Positions 15,946 through 22,962 of a DNA stretch of 46,529 nt are shown in pieces. Location of the stretch: contig CAMCVN010000017.1 in the NCBI GenBank assembly GCA_945881845.1, positions 1 to 46,529 on the forward strand. Direction: 5' to 3'. This DNA is from Bifidobacterium breve (GTDB lineage: Bacteria > Actinomycetota > Thermoleophilia > Solirubrobacterales > Solirubrobacteraceae). The notes below the pieces were generated by a model. It ran no database searches. It worked only from the letters and a program-made list of their open reading frames with translations, and was not told the DNA's origin. A program made the translations under genes and the position numbers. The first letter of the stretch is position 1; every line of letters starts with the position of its first letter.

Positions 15946-15946
15946 C

Positions 15947-15980
15947 TGTAGGGGAGCGCAAACGGATGCGCTGCCCTACA
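15947..15980 (-). terminator. Strong hairpin between tRNA-Ala and SRPBCC gene
   Basis: Arms of 14 bp pair at 13 positions around a 6-nt loop (arms 15947-15960 and 15967-15980; outer bases TGTAGGG/CCCTACA). It lies 18 bp after the tRNA 3' end and 1 bp before ATG 15945. It has no T-run, so it could be a U-less terminator, a tRNA 3'-processing or mRNA leader structure, or an operator. Confidence 0.5.
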
Positions 15981-15998
15981 CGCTAGCGCTGCGCTAAA

Positions 15999-16071
15999 TG
16001 GAGCTAGCCGGACTCGAACCGGCGGCCTCCTGGGTGCGATCCAGGCGCTCTCCCAACTGAGCTATAGCCCC
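15999..16071 (-). tRNA. tRNA-Ala(CGC)
   Basis: 73-nt cloverleaf read on the minus strand. Acceptor GGGGCTA pairs with TAGCTCC (one G-T), the D arm contains AGCTCAGTTGGGAGAGC, the anticodon stem is CCTGG/CCAGG with loop ATCGCAC (anticodon CGC), and the T arm contains GGTTCGAGTCC. Discriminator A; 3' CCA is not encoded. Confidence 0.96.
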
Positions 16072-16080
16072 GCAAATGCG

Positions 16081-16086
16081 AGTGTA
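16081..16086 (-). promoter_or_regulatory. -10 element TACACT of tRNA-Ala(CGC)
   Basis: TANNNT hexamer 9 nt upstream of the mature tRNA 5' end, identical to the lpdA hexamer. Confidence 0.45.
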
Positions 16087-16130
16087 GCCGGGCGTGAACG
16101 CCACGGGCTGCCGCGTTGCTTTCTCTCCGC

Positions 16131-16136
16131 TAGGCT
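16131..16136 (+). promoter_or_regulatory. -10 element TAGGCT of acidic protein gene
   Basis: TANNNT hexamer 6 nt before ATG 16143, leaderless type. Confidence 0.5.
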
Positions 16137-16142
16137 TGCCGA

Positions 16143-16712
16143 ATGGGAATGCTTGATGACGCAATCCGGGAGCATCTGGATCTAAAGCGCCGACAGGGCG
16201 CCGACCCGACCGAGATCGCACAGCTTGAAACCGAGGCCCTCGGAGACGGCAAGGATGCCGAACCCGAGTTGGAGGAGGCGACCGAGCTCGTCGAGGCTGA
16301 AGAGGTCGTCGAGGCTGAAGAGAATGACGCGCAAGAGTCGCCCGCGCCCGAGCCCGAGCGACTCGTCGTCGAAGAGAGCGTCGCCGACGAGGCAGCCGAG
16401 GCTGAGCCAGAAGCGAGCCAGCCAACTGAACAGTTCAGCCCTGAAGAGGTAGAAGCTGCGATACGCGCCGAACCGATCGCCGCGCCAGAACCAGCGAAGA
16501 TCGCCGAGCCAGCCCCTGATGCTGAGCCGATCGCGCAGCCAGAGCCGGAGCTAATCGAAACCGAAGTCGCCCCCGAGACTGCGACCGAAGTTGAAGAGAG
16601 CGCCGCTGAGGCCCGCGACGAGCTGGAAGAGACACCCGACTTCCTCGAAGAGACGCCTGAGCACGACCGTCTCTGGTTCGAACGCAAGCCGCCGCGCGAC
16701 TTCGACTTCTGA
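16143..16712 (+). CDS. Highly acidic, low-complexity protein with conserved-looking ends
   Basis: 189 aa. The N-terminus MGMLDDAIREHLDLKRRQGAD is an amphipathic, charge-balanced helix. The middle (about 35-165) is almost wholly Glu, Ala, Pro and Val and is predicted disordered. The C-terminus EETPEHDRLWFERKPPRDFDF is aromatic and basic and looks like a second conserved motif. This pattern (two short motifs joined by an acidic linker) suggests a scaffold or tether rather than an enzyme. From memory, proteins with this ending occur in other Actinobacteria without a known function. It lies between tRNA-Ala(CGC) and the convergent GH1 gene. Confidence 0.75.
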   Translation: MGMLDDAIREHLDLKRRQGADPTEIAQLETEALGDGKDAEPELEEATELVEAEEVVEAEENDAQESPAPEPERLVVEESVADEAAEAEPEASQPTEQFSPEEVEAAIRAEPIAAPEPAKIAEPAPDAEPIAQPEPELIETEVAPETATEVEESAAEARDELEETPDFLEETPEHDRLWFERKPPRDFDF

Positions 16713-16721
16713 GCCGCTCCG

Positions 16722-18317
16722 TTAAGGAACGCGGTTGGTAGTCATCGCTCGCTTGAGCAGTTTCACGCTGGCGCTGCGTGGCTTGCGCTCGAGCGTCTTG
16801 GCGTTAAACGAGTAGAGGCCAAATTTCGGCGTGTAACCGGCGACCCACTCGAAGTTATCGGTAAGCGACCAGCCGATCCAACCGATGACATTGGCTTCCT
16901 TCGCGACAATTGAGGCGCGCATCTGACGCAGATGGTCACGCAGGTAGGCGGGGCGCAGGCGATCTTTCGCATCGGCGATCCCACTCTCGGTGACGATCAC
17001 CGGCAACTTGTAGCTGCCGGCCGTCTTCAGCACCTGGCGGAAACCGGCCGGGAAGATCTCGGAGCCAAAGTCGCTGCACAGCGTCGGGCACGGGGCCGCA
17101 GCCGGAGCGCGTTGCCAGCGGTAGGAAGTCGACGGCAGGAAGTCGAGCACGGGAATCCGTGGCGTGATCGGAGCACCGAGCGCAGTGGCGCGGCCGCGGT
17201 AGTAGTAGTTGACGCCAACGAAATCGGCACGGCGGCCGTGAATCGCGCGCTCGCCGGCGCCGAGGGTTCCATCAGCGTTGGCGTCGAAGTTGCCCCGAAC
17301 CGCAGCATCGACGAAGATCCGGTTGAAGAGATAGTCGGCGTGCTCGGTGGCGGCGACGTCGGCAGCGCTTGACGGATTGGTCGGCGTGAAAGCGATCATG
17401 TTCTGCACCAAGCCGACCTTTGAGGTGCGATCAAGCTTCTTGACCACTTGGTACGCGACGCTGTTGGCGGCCTCAAGGTTGCGTATCGCCGTCGTCGCGG
17501 CCGTGAAGCTGTAAACGCCAGGCGGGAAGTTGCCCTCAACAACGCCAGGAATGTTGGCGTAGCCGTTCGTGACGACGACCATCGGCTCGTTGATCGGTGC
17601 CCACCGATCGACGAGATCGCCAAATCGCCAGGCGGCCCAGGCCGAGTAGCGCTCGAACTCGGTGACGGTGTCACTACTGAGCCAGCCGGCGCGCTGCAGC
17701 GGTGGCAGCTCGCCGTTCGGGTCGCGGCCAGCGAGCGCGGCGCGGACGCCAAGCGGATCGTGAATCCAGCCCGGCAGCGTGAAGTGGTTGAGCGTGACGA
17801 ACGGAGACATCTTGCTGGCGCGGATCGACTTCAAAATTTCGCGGTAGCGACTGACAGCCTTCGGGTCGGCTTGGCGATCGAGCGCGCGCAGCATCTCCGG
17901 GCTCGTGGCAGCGGCGTCCGGCAGGTTCGTCGGTTGCTTCGGGAAAAGCCGGCTCCACTCGAGCCCCATGCGGAAGAGGTTGGCTCCTAGCCCCGAGCGG
18001 GCGAGCTTGATGTCGGCCTCGTACTTCGACCAGAAGCCGGGGCCGTTCTCCGGCATCTCTCCGCTCACGGTGCCGCTGGCAATGTTGCCCCTGTCGTGAA
18101 CCCATGCCCACCAGTCGCTGGTTGGGTCGACATCGCGGCCGCGGCCCATCTCGGACTGGAAGCCGGCGATCGCGGTGCCCCAGAGGAAGCCCTTCGGCAT
18201 CGCTCCTCCGGCGGGCTGCTGCGCGGCGCTAACGGCCGGTAGCGCAGCAAGAGCGACAAATACGGCGGCAACAGCGGCCAGTCGTGGTGACAAGAAAGAG
18301 CTCCGAGCAGCGTTCAT
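16722..18317 (-). CDS. Secreted glycoside hydrolase family 1 (beta-glucosidase-like)
   Basis: 531 aa from ATG 18317. The signal peptide (about 1-32, LAAVAAVFVALAALPAVSA, cleavage before AQQ) makes it an exported member, which is unusual because most GH1 enzymes are cytosolic. Catalytic residues are present: acid/base Glu244 in APINEP and nucleophile Glu444 in VTESG (more often TENG). GFLWGTAIAGFQSE is the GH1 opening. ATG 18317 is preferred over TTG 18341 because TAGATT lies 8 nt upstream. It is convergent with the acidic protein gene (9 bp gap). Substrate is likely a beta-glycoside; specificity is unknown. Confidence 0.87.
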   Translation of the reverse strand: MNAARSSFLSPRLAAVAAVFVALAALPAVSAAQQPAGGAMPKGFLWGTAIAGFQSEMGRGRDVDPTSDWWAWVHDRGNIASGTVSGEMPENGPGFWSKYEADIKLARSGLGANLFRMGLEWSRLFPKQPTNLPDAAATSPEMLRALDRQADPKAVSRYREILKSIRASKMSPFVTLNHFTLPGWIHDPLGVRAALAGRDPNGELPPLQRAGWLSSDTVTEFERYSAWAAWRFGDLVDRWAPINEPMVVVTNGYANIPGVVEGNFPPGVYSFTAATTAIRNLEAANSVAYQVVKKLDRTSKVGLVQNMIAFTPTNPSSAADVAATEHADYLFNRIFVDAAVRGNFDANADGTLGAGERAIHGRRADFVGVNYYYRGRATALGAPITPRIPVLDFLPSTSYRWQRAPAAAPCPTLCSDFGSEIFPAGFRQVLKTAGSYKLPVIVTESGIADAKDRLRPAYLRDHLRQMRASIVAKEANVIGWIGWSLTDNFEWVAGYTPKFGLYSFNAKTLERKPRSASVKLLKRAMTTNRVP

Positions 18318-18325
18318 CACTGCCA

Positions 18326-18331
18326 AATCTA
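18326..18331 (-). promoter_or_regulatory. -10 element TAGATT of GH1 gene
   Basis: TANNNT hexamer 8 nt before ATG 18317; it decides that start. Confidence 0.45.
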
Positions 18332-18375
18332 CTCCTACCAAGGTGGTCGCGGCGCCGGGTCAGGGCCGTGGGCTC

Positions 18376-18381
18376 TAAACT
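18376..18381 (+). promoter_or_regulatory. -10 element TAAACT of tRNA-Ala(TGC)
   Basis: TANNNT hexamer 10 nt upstream of the mature tRNA 5' end. Confidence 0.45.
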
Positions 18382-18391
18382 TCGAGCCTGA

Positions 18392-18464
18392 GGGGCCATA
18401 GCTCAGCTGGGAGAGCGCCGCCTTTGCAAGGCGGAGGTCGTCGGTTCGATCCCGACTGGCTCCA
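18392..18464 (+). tRNA. tRNA-Ala(TGC)
   Basis: 73-nt cloverleaf. Acceptor GGGGCCA pairs with TGGCTCC (one G-T), D arm AGCTCAGCTGGGAGAGC, anticodon stem CCGCC/GGCGG with loop TTTGCAA (anticodon TGC), T arm GGTTCGATCCC. Discriminator A; CCA not encoded. Confidence 0.97.
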
Positions 18465-18475
18465 CTTCGTACACG

Positions 18476-18507
18476 ACCAGCGAAAGCAGCGCGCTGGCCG
18501 CGCTGGT
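18476..18507 (+). terminator. Possible hairpin after tRNA-Ala(TGC)
   Basis: Inverted repeat ACCAGCG / CGCTGGT (7 bp, perfect), starting 12 bp after the tRNA. The 18-nt interior holds the self-complementary CAGCGCGCTG. There is no T-run. It could terminate the tRNA transcript before the DUF3089 promoter. Confidence 0.3.
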
Positions 18508-18511
18508 GGCG

Positions 18512-18517
18512 TAGGAT
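18512..18517 (+). promoter_or_regulatory. -10 element TAGGAT of DUF3089 gene
   Basis: TANNNT hexamer 6 nt before the second of two adjacent ATGs (18524). Spacing favours that ATG over 18521. Confidence 0.45.
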
Positions 18518-18523
18518 CGAATG

Positions 18524-19612
18524 ATGCGTGCTCGCCTACTACTGACCTTTCTGACCGTGCTAGTCGCCTCCTCGTTCGCGGCGGCATCGGCCAGCGCCGC
18601 GACCCCGGCCGCGACCGTGTGGCTCTGCAAGCCAGGGTTGACTTCCAACCCCTGCACCAGCTCCGCAAAGACGACGCTGATCAAGCCGAATGGCTCGAAG
18701 GTCGCTCAGCCGCTCAAGGCGCAGGCGAAGCAGCCGATCGACTGTTTCTACGTCTACCCGACTGTCAGCCAGCAGATGACCGGCAACGCGAACCTTGAGA
18801 TCACGTCGGCTGAAACCGGCGTCGCGTTAGCGCAGGCCTCACGCTTTAGCTCGAAGTGCCGCGTTTACGCGCCGATGTACCGGCAGCTAACGCTGGCGGC
18901 GCTGTTCGGTAGGGCCAGCGGAACGCCGGACCGCGAGATCGGTTACAACGACGTCAAGGCCGCTTGGAACGAGTACCTCGCGAAGTACAACAAGGGCCGC
19001 GGCGTCGTGCTGATCGGTCACTCGCAGGGAACTGGAGTGTTGACGCGCCTTGCTGCAGCCGAGATCGACCCCAAGCCCGCCGTGCGGCGCAAGCTCGTAT
19101 CAGCGCTGATGATTGGCGGCGGCGTTACCGTCCCGAAGGGCAAGGATGTTGGCGGCAGCTTCAAGAAGATCCCGGCCTGCCGTAAGAGCAACCAGACAGC
19201 CTGCGTGATCGCGTACAACACTTTTTCGCAGCAGCCTCCGGCAGACACCAACTTTGGCCGCACAACGAAGGCCGGCGAAGAGGTTCTCTGCGTCAACCCC
19301 GCTGGCCTGCGGCGCGGCGCGACCGGCAAGGCGCAGGTGCTGATCCCGACCTCACAGCTTGCCTTCGGCGGCACTCCGTTGGCCCCAACTCCGTGGGTGG
19401 CGATGAACGACCTCTATACGACAAAGTGCATCAGCGCCGGGGGGGCAAGTTGGCTGCAGGCCAACGACATTGGCAGCGCGAGCGATAAGCGGGTCCGCTT
19501 CGGCGCACCGCTCGGCCAAACGTGGGGGCTGCACATCGTTGACGTCAACATCGTGCTCGGCAACCTGCTGGAGCTCGTAGACCACCAGTCAGCAGCCTGG
19601 CGCAAGCTCTAA
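18524..19612 (+). CDS. Secreted DUF3089 alpha/beta-hydrolase-like protein
   Basis: 362 aa (363 if ATG 18521 is used). Signal peptide (about 1-26, LLLTFLTVLVASSFAAASASA). The mature part has the DUF3089 pattern: a CFYVYPTVSQQ strand, a SSKCRVYAPMYRQLT segment, and a nucleophile elbow GHSQGTG near residue 165. The likely catalytic acid and His lie in the C-terminal third (GLHIVDVN). Several Cys in the exported domain suggest disulfides. The family is of unknown substrate; lipase- or esterase-like activity is a guess from the elbow. It lies 59 bp after tRNA-Ala with its own -10. Confidence 0.83.
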   Translation: MRARLLLTFLTVLVASSFAAASASAATPAATVWLCKPGLTSNPCTSSAKTTLIKPNGSKVAQPLKAQAKQPIDCFYVYPTVSQQMTGNANLEITSAETGVALAQASRFSSKCRVYAPMYRQLTLAALFGRASGTPDREIGYNDVKAAWNEYLAKYNKGRGVVLIGHSQGTGVLTRLAAAEIDPKPAVRRKLVSALMIGGGVTVPKGKDVGGSFKKIPACRKSNQTACVIAYNTFSQQPPADTNFGRTTKAGEEVLCVNPAGLRRGATGKAQVLIPTSQLAFGGTPLAPTPWVAMNDLYTTKCISAGGASWLQANDIGSASDKRVRFGAPLGQTWGLHIVDVNIVLGNLLELVDHQSAAWRKL

Positions 19613-19653
19613 TCCGGGCGCGAGGGCGCTTATCCACGGTTTAGGACCGCCGC

Positions 19654-19659
19654 TATCCT
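19654..19659 (+). promoter_or_regulatory. -10 element TATCCT
   Basis: TANNNT hexamer 9 nt before ATG 19669 of the LolA-like gene, likely promoter of the three-gene ABC operon. Confidence 0.45.
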
Positions 19660-19668
19660 CTCTGTACG

Positions 19669-20877
19669 ATGATCTCCTTCATACGACGCTCATCAAGTAA
19701 GACTTTGGTCGCTTTGAGTGGCGCGCTTGTCGCCCTCGTGGCGGTCGGCGCAGTGGCCGCCTCCGGTGCTGGAGGCGGAGCTGGAACACCGCCGGCGAAG
19801 CCACTTGCAGAGGCGATTGCCTCATCTCTCGATGGTCAAGAGATCGAAGGCCTCTCTGCTCGCGTCACCTTCACCAACGAGATGCTCGAATCGGCCGGCA
19901 TGGTCAAGGGCGCCGACCCACTGATGGGTGGCGGCAGCGGCAGGCTCTGGGCCTCCAACAATGGTGACGTTCGAATCGAACTTCAGTCGGAAGCCGGCGG
20001 TGGCGATGTACAGATAGTTGCCCGCGGCGACCAGCTATGGCTCTACCACGCGGCAGCCAACACCGTTTACCGCACCACAATGGAGCCGGAAGAGAAAAGC
20101 GCCAAGAAAGGCGGCGAGGAAGAGTGGCCACCAAGCGTTGCTGCCGTCAGTCGGATGCTGAAGCAGCTCGGTTCCGAGGCAGTCGTCTCAGGCGCCATTC
20201 CAAGCAACGTTGCCGGCAAGCCCGCTTACAGCACGCGAATTGAGCCGAAGGACCAGGGCGGCCTGATTGGTGGAGCAGACGTAACTTGGGACGCCTCGAA
20301 CGGCGCCCCGTTGCGCGTCGCAATCTTTGCCCGCGGCGAGAATGACCCAACGCTTGCGATCGAGACGACCGAAGTCAGCTTCGGCGCCGTCGACGACGCC
20401 GTCTTTGCGATTCAGCCCCCAGCCTCGGCGAAGGTTGAGAACATGAGCGCCGCCAACGAGCCGAGCGCCGCCGATAAGCCGAAGCAGCCGATCACTGGGC
20501 TCAGCGCAGCGCGCGCAGCAGCGCCGTTCGAGCTTTCCGCCCCTGCCGAGCTCGCGGGGCTGCCTCGCAGCGAAGTGATGCTCGTTGGCAGCGGCGACAA
20601 GAAGAGCGTCACGATCACTTATGGCGAAGGACTTGGCGCGATCACGGTGATCGAGAGTGCTGCCAGCGGCAAGGACCAAGCACCTTCGCTCGGCGCATCT
20701 GAACAGGCCGAGCGCGACGGGATTGAAATCCCGACAGCGAAGGTCGCCGGCGCTGAGGCGACAGTCTTTGGCACGCCACTTGGATCGCTCGTCAGCTTTA
20801 CTCGCGACGGAGTCCGCTATGTCGTGATCGGCTCAGTAACAGAGCAGGACGCTCTCACCGCCGCCCGCGGGCTCTAG
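19669..20877 (+). CDS. Exported LolA/RseB-like protein
   Basis: 402 aa. An N-terminal signal or anchor helix (about 10-33, TLVALSGALVALVAVGAVA) has no lipobox Cys. Residues about 45-255 have the LolA/RseB/DUF2092 pattern of alternating strands (ARVTFTN, GRLWASNNGDVRIELQS, VQIVARGDQLWLYHAAANTVYR). This half-barrel fold binds lipid or acyl groups. A second domain (about 270-402) ends YVVIGSVTEQDALTAARGL, like DUF4367-type domains. It is 5 bp upstream of an ABC ATPase gene and so probably works outside the membrane with that transporter. A role in lipoprotein or lipid export is inference. Confidence 0.75.
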   Translation: MISFIRRSSSKTLVALSGALVALVAVGAVAASGAGGGAGTPPAKPLAEAIASSLDGQEIEGLSARVTFTNEMLESAGMVKGADPLMGGGSGRLWASNNGDVRIELQSEAGGGDVQIVARGDQLWLYHAAANTVYRTTMEPEEKSAKKGGEEEWPPSVAAVSRMLKQLGSEAVVSGAIPSNVAGKPAYSTRIEPKDQGGLIGGADVTWDASNGAPLRVAIFARGENDPTLAIETTEVSFGAVDDAVFAIQPPASAKVENMSAANEPSAADKPKQPITGLSAARAAAPFELSAPAELAGLPRSEVMLVGSGDKKSVTITYGEGLGAITVIESAASGKDQAPSLGASEQAERDGIEIPTAKVAGAEATVFGTPLGSLVSFTRDGVRYVVIGSVTEQDALTAARGL

Positions 20878-20882
20878 CCACC

Positions 20883-21860
20883 GTGAGCGAACAGCCGCCG
20901 GTCGCGCTCCGTGGACTGACGAAACAGTACGGCCATATCACCGCAGTTGATGACGTTTCACTAACCGTCAACGAGGGCGATGTGTTTGGATACCTCGGGC
21001 CAAACGGCGCTGGCAAGACGACGTCGCTGCGGATGATGCTCGGGCTGATCACTCCGACCGCAGGTGAGGCCCGTGTGTTTGGCCACGACCCGCAGAAGTC
21101 GGTCGACGCGCTGGCCGACGTGGCCGGTTTCGTCGAAGCGCCGCGCTTCTACCCCTACCTCGACGGGATGACCAACCTTCGGCTCGTAGCTGCGCTCGAC
21201 GGCAACGAAGCGAAAACGCGAATTGATGAAGCGCTCGACGTGGTTGAGCTGACGGGCCGCGCCAGCGACAAGGTTGGTGGCTACTCGCACGGTATGCGCC
21301 AGCGGCTCGGGATTGCCGCAGCGCTGATCCGCCGACCGAAGCTGCTGCTGCTCGACGAGCCAGCGACCGGCCTCGACCCGGGCGGAATGCGCGACATGCG
21401 CGCGCTGATCGCAAGGCTCTCAGCCGAGGGCATGACGGTGATGCTCTCGAGCCACCTGCTGGCCGAGGTAGAGGAGCTATGCAACCGCGTGGCGATTGTG
21501 CGCAGTGGACGGATCGTCTACGAAGGCGAACTTGACGAGCTGCGCGCCACGGCAGGGCTGACGATTCGCCTGCGCACAAGTGACGACGAGGTTGCACTGC
21601 GCGTACTCTCTGACCGCCGTGGAATAAGCGACGTGACTCGCCGTGGCGCCGCGCCGATCCAGTTCCGCGCCGCCGACGAAGCGGCGATCGGCGAGCTCTC
21701 GCGCGCGCTCGCCGACTCCGGCGCACTGATCTTCGAGCTGGCCCCAAGCGCGGCAACGCTCGAGGATCTCTTCTTCGAACTGACCGAGGGAGAAGGCGAC
21801 GCGCAGGCGGAAGAGAAGCGTCTCGACGAGCTCTCCGATCTAACCGGAGGCGAGCAATGA
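20883..21860 (+). CDS. ABC transporter ATP-binding protein
   Basis: 325 aa. Walker A GPNGAGKT (39-46), signature YSHGMRQRLGIAAA, Walker B LLLLDEP followed by TGLDPGG, then the H-loop SSHLL. The C-terminal extension of about 90 residues is typical of ABC-2 (CcmA/BcrA-type) exporters. GTG start 20883. It overlaps the permease by 4 bp, so the two subunits are translationally coupled. Confidence 0.93.
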   Translation: MSEQPPVALRGLTKQYGHITAVDDVSLTVNEGDVFGYLGPNGAGKTTSLRMMLGLITPTAGEARVFGHDPQKSVDALADVAGFVEAPRFYPYLDGMTNLRLVAALDGNEAKTRIDEALDVVELTGRASDKVGGYSHGMRQRLGIAAALIRRPKLLLLDEPATGLDPGGMRDMRALIARLSAEGMTVMLSSHLLAEVEELCNRVAIVRSGRIVYEGELDELRATAGLTIRLRTSDDEVALRVLSDRRGISDVTRRGAAPIQFRAADEAAIGELSRALADSGALIFELAPSAATLEDLFFELTEGEGDAQAEEKRLDELSDLTGGEQ

Positions 21861-22678
21861 GCCGCCCGGGAACCTTGACTGTCTACCGCTGGGAGCTGCG
21901 CAAGCTGCGCGCTCAGAAGCGCACGTACCTAGGGCTCGGCGCCGCTGTACTGGTGCCGATCGTCTTTTCGGTTGCGGTCGCGATCCAGCCCGGCGAGCCG
22001 GCCGATGTTCCGTTCGGGCGCTACATCAACGACACCGGCCTCGCCTTCCCGCTCGTAACGCTGCTGTTCGGCTCAATCTGGTTCTACCCGCTGATCGCGG
22101 CGCTCGTCTCCGGCGACATCGTCGCCAACGAGGACAACAACGGCACGCTGAAGACGATCCTGACGCGCTCAGTTGAACGCAGCCAAGTTTTCTTCGGCAA
22201 GGTACTAGCCGCCTTTAGCTATTCGATCCTGGCGATCATCCTTACCGGCGTCGTCGCAACAGTTGCCGGCATCATCGTCTCCGGCTTCAACCCAATACCG
22301 ACGCTCTCGGGAACGCTAGAGACGCCGGAGCGAGGTTTGCTGCTGGTGGCGGGCAGCCTCGCCGTGTACCTAATGCCGATCCTGGCGATCTCCAGCTTTG
22401 CTCTGTTGCTCTCTACCGTCTTTCGCAACAGCGCCGCTGCCGTCGTCGGCACCTTGATGTTCTCGCTTTTGCTGCAGCTGGTCGTAATCATTCCCGGCCT
22501 CGACGGTCTCCAGCCCTACCTGCTCAGCACACAGTTCAACTCCTGGCAGGGACTGCTCCGCACCCCCGCCGACTGGGATCCGATCATCCGCGCAGCGTGG
22601 GTCTGCGCCGCCTACGCGATTCCTTCGCTAGCGATCGCGCTGACCGTCTTTCTTCGCCGCGACGTCGCTGGCGGCTAA
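21857..22678 (+). CDS. ABC-2 type transporter permease
   Basis: 273 aa with about six membrane segments (roughly 24-42, 63-86, 115-137, 152-176, 190-213, 243-265) separated by short loops; NEDNNGTLKTILTRSVERSQVFFGK is the typical ABC-2 amphipathic segment. It forms the membrane half of the exporter with the preceding ATPase. The substrate is unknown; the LolA-like gene upstream hints at a lipid or lipidated cargo. Its stop TAA shares CTAA with the convergent GST-N-like gene. Confidence 0.88.
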   Translation: MSRPGTLTVYRWELRKLRAQKRTYLGLGAAVLVPIVFSVAVAIQPGEPADVPFGRYINDTGLAFPLVTLLFGSIWFYPLIAALVSGDIVANEDNNGTLKTILTRSVERSQVFFGKVLAAFSYSILAIILTGVVATVAGIIVSGFNPIPTLSGTLETPERGLLLVAGSLAVYLMPILAISSFALLLSTVFRNSAAAVVGTLMFSLLLQLVVIIPGLDGLQPYLLSTQFNSWQGLLRTPADWDPIIRAAWVCAAYAIPSLAIALTVFLRRDVAGG

Positions 22679-22962
22679 GCCGCAGCAGCCGGGTTCTGCT
22701 TAGCCCACTCGATGATCTTGGCCGACTCGTCGAAGCCGCTGCCATCGTCGAACTCGATTGCCGGAACCCAGGTGCGGCCGGTGACCGCCTTGACTTGGCG
22801 GCGTTTCGGCTGCAGCGCAAGCGGCAGCGGGCCTAGGCCGTAAACCTTGACTACCTCTGGGTCGTAGCCGGCGTCAAGCAGCGCCTGATGCGCTTCGCCA
22901 CAGGGGTGCTTGTGGCCGAAAAACTTGGTCGTCCAAGCGCCGTAACAGACGTAGAGCTTCAC
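22675..22962 (-). CDS. Glutathione S-transferase N-terminal-like thioredoxin-fold protein
   Basis: 95 aa single thioredoxin-fold domain: [10 protein letters not shown] opening, [19 protein letters not shown] helix, [25 protein letters not shown] (cis-Pro and final helix). It corresponds to a GST N-terminal or glutaredoxin-like domain without the GST C-terminal helices. The HPC Cys could be redox-active. It is coupled to transketolase by a 4-bp overlap. Confidence 0.78.
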   Translation of the reverse strand: MKLYVCYGAWTTKFFGHKHPCGEAHQALLDAGYDPEVVKVYGLGPLPLALQPKRRQVKAVTGRTWVPAIEFDDGSGFDESAKIIEWAKQNPAAAA

